The translations under genes and the position numbers were made by a program. Source: Anaerolineales bacterium (GTDB lineage: Bacteria; Chloroflexota; Anaerolineae; Anaerolineales; Villigracilaceae). From it: a DNA stretch of 57,461 nt. The DNA lies in NCBI GenBank assembly GCA_030018695.1, contig JASEHI010000007.1:1-57461 (forward strand). The letters are read 5' to 3'. The first letter of the stretch is position 1. Every line of letters begins with the position of its first letter. The notes under the pieces are model-generated. The model was not told the origin of the DNA. It was given only the letters and a program-made list of their open reading frames with translations, and did not search any database. This document shows, in pieces, positions 47,241 through 57,138 of this stretch.

Positions 47241-49590
47241 TGGCCACTGCCCTCTCCACAGATGCCAGGAAGTTTCGCAACACGGCTCGATTCACTTCTT
47301 TGCGGATTCTCTTGCCGGCGTGTCGGGCAGTCAGGATGCTTCCCGCTTGCAGGCTGTAGACCGTCTGCTCATATTCACTGAGCAGCGCCTGGATGGCGGG
47401 GGCGGCCGCCGGCAGCAGCCCGGTCAGTGTGGCGGCAGCTTCGGCGGGCGTCCAGCTTGGGGAGGAGTTGCCTCCCAACCGGCGCAGGCTTTGATAGACC
47501 ACAGCGAAGGTGCGTTCCATCGGCGTCAAACCGGCCAGATAAGCCCAGCGCTCCAGCCAACGCGGCGGTGTGAGCGAGAATCTCTCGAATGCGGCTTTCA
47601 AGCGGATGGGCAGCGGAATGGGGGAGACTCCACGCCGGCGCCGCTTCACGGTCAGGATTCTCAGCCCGACGACCGCCGCCAGTCCGAGAGCCAGGAGAAT
47701 GATATGCCACCATTCGAATCGCCGCTTTCCGCCGGAAGCGGAGCCGCTTGCTTCATCTGAGGCCTCCGGCTGTCCTCCAGGGATGAGGGCTTCTTCTTCG
47801 GAATTTGGAGCGCCGGGAAGGATATCGCTCCCAGTTTCGATGCCGCTCGGACGGTCGAGCGGCAGTTGGGCTGCAGTCGGTTCGAATTGCACCCAGCCAA
47901 GGTGCGGAAAATAAACTTCGGGCCAGGCATGTGCGTTTTCGCGGCTGATAGACCAAATACCTGGATTGGTCTCATCCCATTCCCCTTGGGCAAACCCGAC
48001 GGCCATGCGCGCCGGGATGCCGGTGGCGCGCAGCAGAATCACCTCTGCGGTGGCGTAATAGTTGCAAAAACCCTGCTTGTGGTCGAACAGGAACCAATCC
48101 AGGCCGGTCTGACCTGCTGGCGTGTAAGGCACTTCCTTTGAAAAGCGGATTTCACTGCGCAGGTAATTGGTGATGGCAAGCGATTTGTCGTAAGGTGTAT
48201 TCTCATTCCAGGTCAATTCTTGCGCCAGGTCAAGGATGCGCGCAGAGATGTTCTTCGGGACTTGCAGGTAACGCCGCGTGACCCAGTCGGGGTAATCTGC
48301 GCCGGCTTGCCTCAGTTGTTTGACGGTCGGATTGAAATCGAGCGACTGGACCAGGTACTTCTCACCGGCGCGGATGGCCGGATCGGCGCGGAACAGGATC
48401 GGTTCCAGCTCGGAATCTGAGACACGCACAAAGTCGAGTTTGCCCGGCCGGCTGACCCAGATTGGATTGAGCGGCGTAAACAGGTGGCTGATTCTCGGCT
48501 GGGTACTGACGAAGGTGTATTCCGCTTTGATCGCTCCGGCCGCGTTCGGGATGGTCAACGAGTCTTCCGCCGGGGAAAAGTCCATGCTATTAGTGGAAGC
48601 ATTGCCCCACATATCGTTCTCGTAGCGGTCATAGCTGCGCACATGCCAGTAATAACGGGGGACGTTCTTCTGCGCGGGCACTTTGACCGTGAAGATGACC
48701 GTATCCCCTGTGGCCGCTTTCTGTCCCAGCGCAAGCGATTCCCCGTAAAAGTCGTAGCTGGCACCGCTGGCTGCGCCCTCCAGCCCGGCGATGAGGTTGC
48801 CAAAATCATCGAATGTGGTTTGCCAGGGACGGGTGATCCGTTGCCAGAGGTTTCTGGCAGCCTCCAGCGGCTGAACCGGCGAGGGCAGCATCCAGGCCAG
48901 GAAGATCAAAATGGCGGCCGAGGCGAGCATTGTGCTATTCAAGTCTATGACCGAATCATAGGAGACCTTGATATGTTGTTCCTTCCAGAAGCTGCGCTTG
49001 CGCAGATAGTTCAGCCGGCCCAACAGGATGAGGCACAGGAATAAGTAGAATGCCATGTATCCGGCGCGCCCCGCAACATACGGGTCGTACATCTGGACGA
49101 GGAAAAGAACGATCCCGGCCGGCAGGATGGCAGCGAGGTAGCCGCCGCGCCGCGTCAACGAATATCCGGCCACCAGGCTCAAGGTCCAGAAAAGCAGCCC
49201 GGAAAAGGCGATGAATAGAAAGGGATCCTCCACGGGTTGGCGGTTCAAGAATGTGACCAACGAAACATCCAGCCGTCCCAAAAGGCTTAGCAGGCGTTCA
49301 TCCCACTTGAGCCTGCCATACAATACAAGACCGAGCAGCCATGGGATGAGAAACAGGCTGTATCCCAATGACAATATGGTCACCATCCTGCGCCCGAAGC
49401 GGCTTTTTCCAAGCCCCAGCCCAAGCGCCGCGCCCAAGGCGGCCAGGAAGGCGGCTGCCTCCAAACCGGGCGCCCAGCCGGCCGCGAACAGGCGTCCGGC
49501 TGAAGTCTGCAAGGCAACAAATAGAATGGCAGCCGCCGGAAAATCCCACCAACGCGCCGAAGGCCTACTCTCGGTAGTTTCATTTTCCAT
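47236..49590 (-). CDS. Transglutaminase-like membrane protein (TgpA/DUF3488 family)
   Basis: Several N-terminal membrane helices (about residues 15-230) are followed by an extracytoplasmic region and a transglutaminase core. HKQGFCNYYATAEVILLRATGIPARMAVGF carries the active-site Cys, and ISRENAHAWPEVYFPHLGWVQFEPT the His and the third acidic residue. Another membrane helix (WWHIILLALGLAAVVGLRIL) and a DUF4129-like cytoplasmic tail end it. Start at 49590 (MENETTES), where the first codons contain the ACCGAGAGTAGG repeat word. The role is probably protein cross-linking or proteolysis at the cell surface. Confidence 0.85.
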   Translation of the reverse strand: MENETTESRPSARWWDFPAAAILFVALQTSAGRLFAAGWAPGLEAAAFLAALGAALGLGLGKSRFGRRMVTILSLGYSLFLIPWLLGLVLYGRLKWDERLLSLLGRLDVSLVTFLNRQPVEDPFLFIAFSGLLFWTLSLVAGYSLTRRGGYLAAILPAGIVLFLVQMYDPYVAGRAGYMAFYLFLCLILLGRLNYLRKRSFWKEQHIKVSYDSVIDLNSTMLASAAILIFLAWMLPSPVQPLEAARNLWQRITRPWQTTFDDFGNLIAGLEGAASGASYDFYGESLALGQKAATGDTVIFTVKVPAQKNVPRYYWHVRSYDRYENDMWGNASTNSMDFSPAEDSLTIPNAAGAIKAEYTFVSTQPRISHLFTPLNPIWVSRPGKLDFVRVSDSELEPILFRADPAIRAGEKYLVQSLDFNPTVKQLRQAGADYPDWVTRRYLQVPKNISARILDLAQELTWNENTPYDKSLAITNYLRSEIRFSKEVPYTPAGQTGLDWFLFDHKQGFCNYYATAEVILLRATGIPARMAVGFAQGEWDETNPGIWSISRENAHAWPEVYFPHLGWVQFEPTAAQLPLDRPSGIETGSDILPGAPNSEEEALIPGGQPEASDEASGSASGGKRRFEWWHIILLALGLAAVVGLRILTVKRRRRGVSPIPLPIRLKAAFERFSLTPPRWLERWAYLAGLTPMERTFAVVYQSLRRLGGNSSPSWTPAEAAATLTGLLPAAAPAIQALLSEYEQTVYSLQAGSILTARHAGKRIRKEVNRAVLRNFLASVERAVAS

Positions 49591-49683
49591 GCTTTGAGTG
49601 TACAATAAGAGTCCCTGTTCGTCAATTTGGGCTGCAGTTCAACTGCTGTCCATCAATAAAACCATTTTCAAGGAGAGAGGACG

Positions 49684-50691
49684 ATGGATACTATTCTCAA
49701 TAGCGGAATTAGCTGGATCGTTGCCTTGCAAAACCTGGGGGACTGGCTGACCCTGCCGATGAAGTTCTTCTCGTTCCTGGGGACGGAAGAATTCTTCATG
49801 CTGATCCTGCCGGCGCTCTATTGGTGTATAGATGCCCGGCTCGGCTTGCGAGTGGGGGTGATCCTGCTCTTGAGCAGCGGCGTGAACCATGCCCTCAAGC
49901 TGGCCTTCCACGGCCCCCGCCCCTACTGGTTCAGCCGGCAAGCGAGCGCCTTTGCCTTCGAGACTTCCTTCGGCGTGCCTTCCGGCCACGCCCAGACCGC
50001 CGCGGGAGTATGGGGCATGTTGGCGTCAGGGATTAAGAAAAGATGGGCCTGGTTGGCGGCTGCGCTCATTATCTTCCTGATCGGCCTCTCGCGCCTGTAC
50101 CTTGCTGTGCACTTCCCGCACGATGTGATCCTCGGCTGGCTCATCGGCGGGCTGCTGCTCTGGCTGACACTGCGCTTTTGGGGAGCGGCGGCGGCCTGGC
50201 TCGAGAAACGCACCTTGGGCGAGCAAATTCTACTCGCGTTTGCGGCTTCGCTCTTCATGATCCTGTTAAGCCTGCCGGGCTTGCTCTGGCTGCAGGCCAA
50301 TTGGCAGATCCCTGCAATCTGGCTGCAAAATGCCGCCCAAGCCTTCCCGGAAGGCGAACTCCCCTCGCCGGTCGAGTTGAGCGGGGCGATCACACCGGCC
50401 GCGACCCTTTTCGGCCTGCTGTCCGGTCTGGCCTGGTTCAACCGTCGGGGCGGGTTCAGCACGAGCGGCCCGGCCTGGAAGCGCATCCTGCGCTATGCGA
50501 TCGGGCTGGTTGGCGTGCTGGTTTTCTACATCGGCCTGAAAATGGTCTTCGGGATTTTTGTCGCTGACGAGGAGGCGCTGCTGGCGTACATTCTGCGTTA
50601 CGTGCGTTATGCCCTGGTCGGCGCATGGGTTTCGGCCGGCGCTCCGTTTGTATTTATCCTGTTGAAGTTGGCCGACAGGAAACTTGGGTAG
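49684..50691 (+). CDS. PAP2-superfamily phosphatase
   Basis: The membrane protein has at least six helices. The PAP2 motifs are KLAFHGPRPYWF (K-x6-RP), FGVPSGHAQTAAGVWG (PSGH) and GLSRLYLAVHFPHDVILG (SR-x5-H-x3-D), all intact, with the active site at the outer face. It probably removes phosphate from a lipid phosphate such as undecaprenyl pyrophosphate or phosphatidic acid. The C-terminal third adds three or four helices beyond the usual domain. An AAGGAGAG site precedes the ATG. Confidence 0.85.
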   Translation: MDTILNSGISWIVALQNLGDWLTLPMKFFSFLGTEEFFMLILPALYWCIDARLGLRVGVILLLSSGVNHALKLAFHGPRPYWFSRQASAFAFETSFGVPSGHAQTAAGVWGMLASGIKKRWAWLAAALIIFLIGLSRLYLAVHFPHDVILGWLIGGLLLWLTLRFWGAAAAWLEKRTLGEQILLAFAASLFMILLSLPGLLWLQANWQIPAIWLQNAAQAFPEGELPSPVELSGAITPAATLFGLLSGLAWFNRRGGFSTSGPAWKRILRYAIGLVGVLVFYIGLKMVFGIFVADEEALLAYILRYVRYALVGAWVSAGAPFVFILLKLADRKLG

Positions 50692-50723
50692 ACCCTAACC
50701 CGGACAAGCCGAAACCAAAGAGG

Positions 50724-50850
50724 TTAGCCACAGAGCGCACACGTGTGCCTGCGGCCCAGTGCAGGCAGAGTCCACAGAGAAAACCTTTTAAAATCTCCGT
50801 GATCTCTGTGTTCTCCGTGGTGAGATTTTCTTACCGAAGGCCTACTCGGT
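50724..50850. repeat. ACCGCAGAG-family repeat (copy 3) plus ACCGAAGGCCTACTCGGT palindrome
   Basis: The left arm CCACAGAG...CCACAGAGAAAA and the right arm ATCTCTGTGTTCTCCGTGG are imperfect inverted repeats with an insertion ACACGTGTGCCTGCGG in the left arm. ACCGAAGGCCTACTCGGT (50833-50850) follows. The block separates convergent genes. Confidence 0.7.
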
Positions 50851-50859
50851 GGTTAAACG

Positions 50860-53800
50860 CTAAGGGGATGTTTGTGTTGGCGTGGGGGTTTGCGTCGAGG
50901 TCGGCGTAAAAGTCGGTGTCGGGGTTTGCGTCGAGGTCGGCGTAAAAGTCGGCGTGGGGGTTTGCGTCACAGTCGGCGTAATAGTCGGCGTTGAGGTGGG
51001 GGTCTGTGTCGGCGTAAAAGTCGGCGTCGGGGTGGGCGTCTGTGTCGGCGTAGGGGTCGGGGTCGGCAGGCGCAGGCGCAGATGGATGCGCTTCTCGGCA
51101 AAGCCGCCCGCGTTGCTGCGCATGTACAGCCGCAGGGTGATCCCGTCGCCCGTGATTTCGGTCAGCTCCCAAGTGTAAATCTTCGCCGGCGCGGTAACTG
51201 GCGACGATGTGGTATCCACCAGGGTCGTCCACGTGTCCGGGTCGTCCCCCAGGCCATATTCCATCCGGAAGAATTGGAAGTTTTGCGTGCCATCCGCCAC
51301 GACGAAGATATCCAGCGGACTGGCGCTGATCTCCTGGCCGTCCCTCAAGCCGACGAAATCCAACTTGGGATGTGGGTCGCCTTGCTGACATTCTCGGTCT
51401 GGCGCATAGAAAATCTCATCCGTAAAGCCCATCTCCCTGGCCCACTGCTGGCCTTTCGGCTCCTGGCGGATCCAGTTCCTGGCCCATTCTTCTGAGACGT
51501 TCAGCGCCATCTTCTCCTCGGTGAAAGCAGAGCAGGTGGGCGAGGCGCGTAAACCAGTCCAGGTATCAATCAAGAGTTCCTGCCACAAGTCCTGGCTGGC
51601 AGGCAGCGGCGGTTGGTCGGCGGCGAAGTACTCCATCCGCTGATCGGGACACCACTGGGAGGGTTCCGTCCCCGAAACGGAGCAGATGATCCGTTCGACC
51701 ACACTGTTGGGTCTGATGAACGGCGTGGGATTCCCGCCGGTTAGATACTGAATGGCAACTTGCATGAACTGTGACCAGATCGGCGCCGCGCCGGTCAGGC
51801 CGCTGATATTATCCATGGGGGTGTAATCGGCGTTCCCAAGCCAGACGCCCACCGCCAGGTCGGGGGTGTAGCCGAGCGTCCAGTTATCGCGAAAATCATT
51901 CGATGTCCCGGTCTTGGCGGCTGATTGGAAGGGCAGGTTGAGCGCCGAATTCCGCCCGAACATCGGCGCTCGCGCCTCGTTATCCGAGAGGATGGACGAG
52001 ATCAGGAAGGCATGTTCTGCGCGGATGACCTGTTCGCCCGGTTGCGGCTGGTACTCGTAGACCACCTTGCCGGCGTGATCCACGATCTTCAAAATTGCAA
52101 CGGACGGGACGCGCCGCCCGCCGTGGGCAAAGACGGCGTAAGCCCCGGTCATCTCCAAAAGGCTAACCTCGCCCCCGCCCAGGGTCAGGGAGAGACCGTA
52201 ATCGTCACGCGTCAGGCTGGTGATGCCCAGACGTTTGGCCATCGCCACCAGACCGGTCTCGCCGTAAACACCGACGAATTGCAGCGTTTTGACGGCCGGG
52301 ATGTTGTAGGAATTTGCCAGCGCGCTGCGGGCGAGCTGCGGGCCATGGAACCTGCCGTCGTAGTTGACCGGGATGTAGGGCGGACGCGGGTCATTTGGAT
52401 CGCCGGAGGGCGGGAATTCCGAGGGCACATCCCAGAGCAGCGTGGCGGGCGTCCAGCCCTTTTCGAAGGCTGCGACGTAGGTCAACGGCTTGATCGAGGA
52501 CCCCGGTTGGCGCGTCTGGCTGGCAGCCATGTTGACCTGGCCGGAGATGGCGGTGTTATAGAAATCCGCCGAACCGACCAGGGCCAGGATCTCGCCGGTT
52601 GAAGGGCGGATGGCGACCAGCGCACCGTTGGTCGCGTGGTGCCCGGCCAGCGCGGCCACCTGGTCGCTGACCAGTTGCTGGGCGACATCCTGCAGACCGG
52701 GGTCCAGGGTGGTGTAAACGGTGAAACCGGAGCGATAGATGGTTTGGGGATCGAACTGGGTTTCCAACTGGGCGCGCACGTATTGTACCCAGTGGGGGAA
52801 ACGCATGTCCGACTGCGGCGGCCGGAAGGGGTAAGTCTCTATCTCGTTGGCGGCCAGCGCGGCGGCGGAGACATCCACGCAGATTGGCTGGAGGTTGTTG
52901 CTGACGTAGATACAGTTGCGCTCCAGGCTCAGTTGGTACAGAAGCACTAGCGCTTGCTGCTGGCGCGTGATAGTGACCGTAGGGTTGGTGTAAATATCGT
53001 AGACCGAGGGTGCCTGGGGGAGGCCGGCCAGGAAAGCCGCTTCGCCCAGGGTCAACTGGTTGGCAGACTTGCTGAAGTAAGTCTCGGCCGCGGCTTCTAT
53101 TCCGTAGGCCAGGTTGCCGTAATAGATTTCATTCAGGTAAAGTTCAAGGATTTCGTCTTTGGAATAGCGGCGCGTGATCTCGGCCGCCAAGATAATCTCG
53201 CGCGCCTTGCGCCTGACGGTGCGCTGGCTGCGCTCCTCGGGTGTAAGCAGCAGTGTGCGCGCCAGTTGCTGCGTGATGGTGGACGCGCCGCCGCCTTCGC
53301 CTCCACTAATAGCATTATTCCACAGGGCGCGCAGGATGGCGATGGGATCGTATCCGGGATGCGCGTAAAAGTCCTTGTCTTCCGTGGCGATGGTCGCCGC
53401 GACCAAGTAGGGTGAAATCTTGGCGAGGGAGATGTAAGTGCGCCGGCCCGCGTTAGGATCAAGGATCTCATAGAGGATGTTCCCGTTGCGGTCGAGGATG
53501 CGCGTGGTCTCGAATTGCGAAGCGCGCGCCCGCAAGTCCTCCACGCTGGGCAGGCTGGCCGCGATGGTGTAGTACTGGTAGATGCCAATTGCCGCCAGGA
53601 TCAATGCCAGGGCGACCGCGGCAAAGGTTACCAAAATCAGGGCGCGCAGCAGGCAGCCGCCCGCTTTTCGCCAGTTGAACGGCGGACGACTGAGAGCCTG
53701 CCTTGAGCGGCGCGTCGGGACGGAGGCTGGATGACGGCTTGTGGGAGGCGGCGTATGATCGAAGGCGGCCGGGCTGACGCGCGTGGCGTGGATGTCAATC

Positions 53801-53994
53801 TCGTCGACGCGGCGGGGCAGCGGCATACCGCGCGAGTCCACCGCCGGGTGAGGGGTGTCGCGAATTTCGCTCCCAGGCGTCGGGATTTCCGGCGGAGTCT
53901 TGACAGGTTCGGCCTGCGTCTCGGACTCGGAGGCGATCAGGCGGCGAAATTTCTCGCGCGGGTCTTGCTTGTCGTCAGAGGTGCTATTCTCCAT
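50860..53994 (-). CDS. Class A penicillin-binding protein (PBP1A type)
   Basis: A cytoplasmic Pro/Arg-rich tail and one membrane helix ([25 protein letters not shown]) are followed by a GT51 domain with [28 protein letters not shown] and [15 protein letters not shown], all catalytic residues present. The transpeptidase has SSIK, SYN and KTGTSND boxes. It builds and cross-links glycan strands. After an Ig-like region the protein ends in about 70 residues of Thr-Pro repeats, a likely wall-spanning or O-glycosylated tail. The start at 53994 follows AAGG with 6-base spacing. Confidence 0.93.
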   Translation of the reverse strand: MENSTSDDKQDPREKFRRLIASESETQAEPVKTPPEIPTPGSEIRDTPHPAVDSRGMPLPRRVDEIDIHATRVSPAAFDHTPPPTSRHPASVPTRRSRQALSRPPFNWRKAGGCLLRALILVTFAAVALALILAAIGIYQYYTIAASLPSVEDLRARASQFETTRILDRNGNILYEILDPNAGRRTYISLAKISPYLVAATIATEDKDFYAHPGYDPIAILRALWNNAISGGEGGGASTITQQLARTLLLTPEERSQRTVRRKAREIILAAEITRRYSKDEILELYLNEIYYGNLAYGIEAAAETYFSKSANQLTLGEAAFLAGLPQAPSVYDIYTNPTVTITRQQQALVLLYQLSLERNCIYVSNNLQPICVDVSAAALAANEIETYPFRPPQSDMRFPHWVQYVRAQLETQFDPQTIYRSGFTVYTTLDPGLQDVAQQLVSDQVAALAGHHATNGALVAIRPSTGEILALVGSADFYNTAISGQVNMAASQTRQPGSSIKPLTYVAAFEKGWTPATLLWDVPSEFPPSGDPNDPRPPYIPVNYDGRFHGPQLARSALANSYNIPAVKTLQFVGVYGETGLVAMAKRLGITSLTRDDYGLSLTLGGGEVSLLEMTGAYAVFAHGGRRVPSVAILKIVDHAGKVVYEYQPQPGEQVIRAEHAFLISSILSDNEARAPMFGRNSALNLPFQSAAKTGTSNDFRDNWTLGYTPDLAVGVWLGNADYTPMDNISGLTGAAPIWSQFMQVAIQYLTGGNPTPFIRPNSVVERIICSVSGTEPSQWCPDQRMEYFAADQPPLPASQDLWQELLIDTWTGLRASPTCSAFTEEKMALNVSEEWARNWIRQEPKGQQWAREMGFTDEIFYAPDRECQQGDPHPKLDFVGLRDGQEISASPLDIFVVADGTQNFQFFRMEYGLGDDPDTWTTLVDTTSSPVTAPAKIYTWELTEITGDGITLRLYMRSNAGGFAEKRIHLRLRLPTPTPTPTQTPTPTPTFTPTQTPTSTPTITPTVTQTPTPTFTPTSTQTPTPTFTPTSTQTPTPTQTSP
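50875..51068. repeat. Imperfect tandem repeat coding for the Thr-Pro tail
   Basis: Units such as GTCGGCGTAAAAGTCGGCGT and GGGGTTTGCGTCGAG recur several times. On the minus strand they read [12 protein letters not shown]-type repeats. Copy number is likely variable. Confidence 0.75.
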
Positions 53995-54008
53995 AATCAT
54001 CCTTATCT

Positions 54009-54040
54009 GGGGCGGGCGGATTAACAATCCGCCCCACGAA
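54009..54040. repeat. Short palindrome upstream of the PBP gene
   Basis: GGGGCGGGCGGATT and AATCCGCCCC are an inverted repeat around AAC. No gene is seen in this 124-base gap, which lies upstream of the PBP start. Confidence 0.5.
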
Positions 54041-54118
54041 AACCGCAGACACACCAATTAGATACTCAGGGGGCGGGGGTGCATGGGATATGCTGTTTCA
54101 CACCTGCTCCCCTGCTCC

Positions 54119-54583
54119 TTACGGTTTGCTCACAACTAACGCAATCCAAACACCCTTCATCACCACCTCATCGCGCTGGTTCTTGACCTGGATGGCGATC
54201 GTCACCGCCCCGGCGTTCAGGCGCGGAAAGGCTTTGGTTTCAGTCACATCCAGTTCGGCGTGGATGGTATCGCCCAGAAAGACCGGCTTGATAAACTTCC
54301 ACTCGTTGATCTCACGGAAGGCCAGCACGGTGCCTTCCAGCACGCCGGTGCGCATGGCCAGCCCGGAGACAATCGAGAGGCACAACAAGCCGTGCGCCAC
54401 ACGTTGGCCGAAGGGCGTGGACTGGCTGAAGGCGGCGTCGGTGTGGATCTGGTTGTAATCGCCCGAAAGGCCAGCGAAGGTCACCACGTCGCTTTCGGTG
54501 ACGGTGCGCGCCGCGGTGAGGATGCGCTGGCCGTTTTCAAATTCTTCAAAGTACATGCCGCGAGAAGAAGGAATGGGGGACAT
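54119..54583 (-). CDS. MaoC-like dehydratase/hydratase
   Basis: The 154-residue hotdog-fold protein contains RTVTESDVVTFAGLSGDYNQIHTDAAFSQSTPFGQRVAHGLLCLSI. Asp and His in D-x4-H form the R-specific enoyl-CoA hydratase site, with the conserved Gly of VAHG. It probably hydrates trans-2-enoyl-CoA or a related thioester. The start at 54583 follows AAAGGAG by 4 bases. The upstream gap holds an octamer array and the promoter of the divergent glycosidase gene. Confidence 0.88.
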   Translation of the reverse strand: MSPIPSSRGMYFEEFENGQRILTAARTVTESDVVTFAGLSGDYNQIHTDAAFSQSTPFGQRVAHGLLCLSIVSGLAMRTGVLEGTVLAFREINEWKFIKPVFLGDTIHAELDVTETKAFPRLNAGAVTIAIQVKNQRDEVVMKGVWIALVVSKP

Positions 54584-54601
54584 GGGGCTCCTTTGGCAGT
54601 T

Positions 54602-54713
54602 AGTCTTATAGTCAAATAGTCAAATAGTCGTATGGTCAACTACTGGACGACCACGTGACTACTCGACTACGTGACTACCTGACTATCAGACCATGAGACT
54701 ATGAGACTATCCG
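54602..54713. repeat. Octamer array with inverted half
   Basis: TAGTCTTA, TAGTCAAA, TAGTCAAA, TAGTCGTA and TGGTCAAC are followed by the complementary GTGACTAC, TCGACTAC, GTGACTAC, CTGACTAT, GAGACTAT and GAGACTAT. Together they can form a long imperfect hairpin just upstream of a promoter. Confidence 0.85.
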
Positions 54714-54727
54714 GCTAATTATACCCT

Positions 54728-54756
54728 TTGACCTCTCGCCCAACTGCCCGTAAAAT
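54728..54756 (+). promoter_or_regulatory. Promoter of the glycosidase-like gene, leaderless
   Basis: TTGACC (54728-54733), a 17-base spacer and TAAAAT (54751-54756) end 6 bases before the ATG at 54763, so the mRNA would begin at or next to the start codon. Confidence 0.75.
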
Positions 54757-54762
54757 AGGAAT

Positions 54763-57138
54763 ATGCGCGATTGGTATCTTGGCCTCGACGACCCCCTCAC
54801 CCTGACCCTGGCGGCGGACTTTCGCCTGTGCTCCCCCGATTACCTCAACGATCAGATTTGGGAACTGCAACCCGGCGACGGCGATCCACCCGCGCTGTCG
54901 CTGCGCACCACTTATGGCCTGCGGGCGCGCTCCATGCGCATCTTCCCGCGCTTCACGGCAAACGGCAAGACGGTCACGGCGCCGGCCAGTTTCGCCGCGC
55001 CGCCGCGCCTGCGCCGCTTCCATCCCAATTTTCTCGCCTTGAGTTTTTCTCCATTCGTCGGCGCCGAAGTGATGGTCGAGTACTGGATACCCTCCTCCCA
55101 AACCATTGCCGGACGGTTGACGTTCATCAACCATGCCAATCAGGCGGCTGAGCTGGGGCTGGAGTTGTGCGCCCTGCTTGTCCCGCTTGAAGGACAGAGC
55201 CTGGCGCAGGTACAGATTCAATCCGTCAACGTGCTGGCCGGACACACCTCCGACCTGGCCCCGGTCATCTTCATGACGGGCGGCGCGCGGCACGGGCCGG
55301 GGCCGTACCCTTCCCTGACCCTTGACCTGCATCTGGAGGCCGGCGTCTCGCGCCAACTGACCTGGGCGCAGGCTGCCCTCGACGACCCGCAGGCTTCATT
55401 TGAGCTGGCGCGGCGCACGGCGGCGCGTATCTGGGACGGGGAACGCGCCAGGGTCGAGCTGGTCAACGCCGCCCAGACCGTCGAGGTGCGCACCGGCGAC
55501 CCGGATTGGGACGCGGCCTTTGCCCTCAGCCAGAAGACTGCCTTCAACCTGTTCTTCCCCGGGAACGAAAATCTCCCCAATCCATCTTTTGTCCTCGCCC
55601 GCCAACCTGATCACGGTTATTCCAGGCGCGCGGATGGCAGCGATTACTCCCACTTGTGGAGCGGGCAATCGCCGCTGGAGGCTTATTACCTTGCCAGCCT
55701 GCTGCCCGGCTCACCCGACCTGGCCGGGGGACTGCTGCGCAATTTCCTCTTTACCCAGGATAAGGATGGCTTCATTGATTGCCGGCCAGGGCTGGGCGGT
55801 CAGCGTGGGTGCTGGCTGTCTCCACCCCTCTTGGCAAGCCTGGCCTGGCGAGTCTACCAGGCGACAGAAAACGAGGCATTCCTGGCGGATGTCTTCCCAC
55901 ATTTACTGGCCTTCTTTCAGGCCTGGTTCGCGCCGGCTCACGACCGCGATCGGGATGGTTTTCCAGAATGGGATCATCCGCTTCAGACCGGCTTTGAAGA
56001 TAATCCGGCTTACGCTGCCTGGCATGACTGGGCGCAGGGCGTGGATATCGCCACGCTCGAAAGCCCGGCCCTGGCTGCCAGCCTGTATGCCGAGTGTCGC
56101 AGCTTGATCCAGATGGCGGAGAAGCTGGGGCGCGCCGAGGATCTCGAACGGTTACGCTTCCGGGCGGAGGCCTTGCGCATCAAGACCGAAGAGTGCTGGA
56201 GCGCCGCGGCGGGACTCTATCATTATCGTGACCGGGATACCCACCTCAGTCTGGTTGGCGAAACGCTGGCGCAACAGCACGGGTCAGGGCGCATCCAGCC
56301 AAAACACCTTTTCAGCGCGCCAGTCCGCTTGCTGATGCGCGTGCGGACGAGCGATAAAGCCTTTCGTCGTCTGGCGGTGACCATCCAGGGTCAGACTTCG
56401 CAGGGCGAACGCGCGGAACGCCTGGAAGGGCAGGATATCCAGTGGAATTTGGAAAATACCACGCTGACCAGCCGTGAAGTGTATAGCCGGCTGGATGGTA
56501 TTGAGATAACCGGCCTGAAGTCGCGCGATCGGGTCACGATTGCCACTGTAGATCACACCCGGGAAGATCAGACTTTGTTCCTGCCCCTTTGGGCTGGCAT
56601 CCCCGAAGGACAACGCGCCTGGGAGTTGATCAATCGCGGCTTGCTGGATCCGGACCGCTTTTACCGCCCCTTCGGTCTCTCGGCTTGCGCCTCTGTCCCT
56701 TGCCCGCCGGCTGAAGCGGTTTGCTTGAGCGTGCAAATGCCCTGGCAGCAATTGATTGGGGAAGGCTTGTTGGCTTACGGGCATCCCAGCCTGGCGGCGC
56801 AGTTGATCGCCCGCCTGATGAATGCCATTATCTTGAATCTCAAGCAGCAGCGCGCTTTTTATAGCGCCTATCACGCTGAAACCGGCGCCGGCATCGGTGA
56901 GCGCAATGCTTTGGCGGGTTTGGCCCCGCTTGGCCTGTTTCTGCAAACGCTGGGTGTTCAGTTCCTGCCTGGCAGCCGCGTCCGATTAAGCGGAAAGAAC
57001 CCATTTCCGTGGCCGGTTACGGTAAAATATAGAGGCTTGAGCGTGACACGCCACTCCGACCAAAGCGAAGTCACGTTTCCGGATGGCAGATCAGTGGCCC
57101 TTAGCGACCCATCCAATGCGTTGGTCTGCCCGGAGTAA
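54763..57138 (+). CDS. Amylo-alpha-1,6-glucosidase/GH63-like (alpha/alpha)6-barrel protein
   Basis: The 791-residue protein starts with a beta-rich domain (about 1-230). A long helical toroid follows with WDAAFALSQKTAFNLF, SHLWSGQSPLEAYYLASLLP, DKDGFIDCRPGLGGQRGCWLSPPLLASLAWRVY and DRDRDGFPEWDHPLQTGFEDNP. The last resembles the acid-bearing loop of GH63 and mannosylglycerate-hydrolase-like glycosidases. The C-terminal part is an alpha-toroid closing into a beta domain. The exact sugar is unknown, with glycogen debranching as one option. It has a leaderless promoter and no signal peptide, so it acts in the cytoplasm. Confidence 0.7.
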   Translation: MRDWYLGLDDPLTLTLAADFRLCSPDYLNDQIWELQPGDGDPPALSLRTTYGLRARSMRIFPRFTANGKTVTAPASFAAPPRLRRFHPNFLALSFSPFVGAEVMVEYWIPSSQTIAGRLTFINHANQAAELGLELCALLVPLEGQSLAQVQIQSVNVLAGHTSDLAPVIFMTGGARHGPGPYPSLTLDLHLEAGVSRQLTWAQAALDDPQASFELARRTAARIWDGERARVELVNAAQTVEVRTGDPDWDAAFALSQKTAFNLFFPGNENLPNPSFVLARQPDHGYSRRADGSDYSHLWSGQSPLEAYYLASLLPGSPDLAGGLLRNFLFTQDKDGFIDCRPGLGGQRGCWLSPPLLASLAWRVYQATENEAFLADVFPHLLAFFQAWFAPAHDRDRDGFPEWDHPLQTGFEDNPAYAAWHDWAQGVDIATLESPALAASLYAECRSLIQMAEKLGRAEDLERLRFRAEALRIKTEECWSAAAGLYHYRDRDTHLSLVGETLAQQHGSGRIQPKHLFSAPVRLLMRVRTSDKAFRRLAVTIQGQTSQGERAERLEGQDIQWNLENTTLTSREVYSRLDGIEITGLKSRDRVTIATVDHTREDQTLFLPLWAGIPEGQRAWELINRGLLDPDRFYRPFGLSACASVPCPPAEAVCLSVQMPWQQLIGEGLLAYGHPSLAAQLIARLMNAIILNLKQQRAFYSAYHAETGAGIGERNALAGLAPLGLFLQTLGVQFLPGSRVRLSGKNPFPWPVTVKYRGLSVTRHSDQSEVTFPDGRSVALSDPSNALVCPE

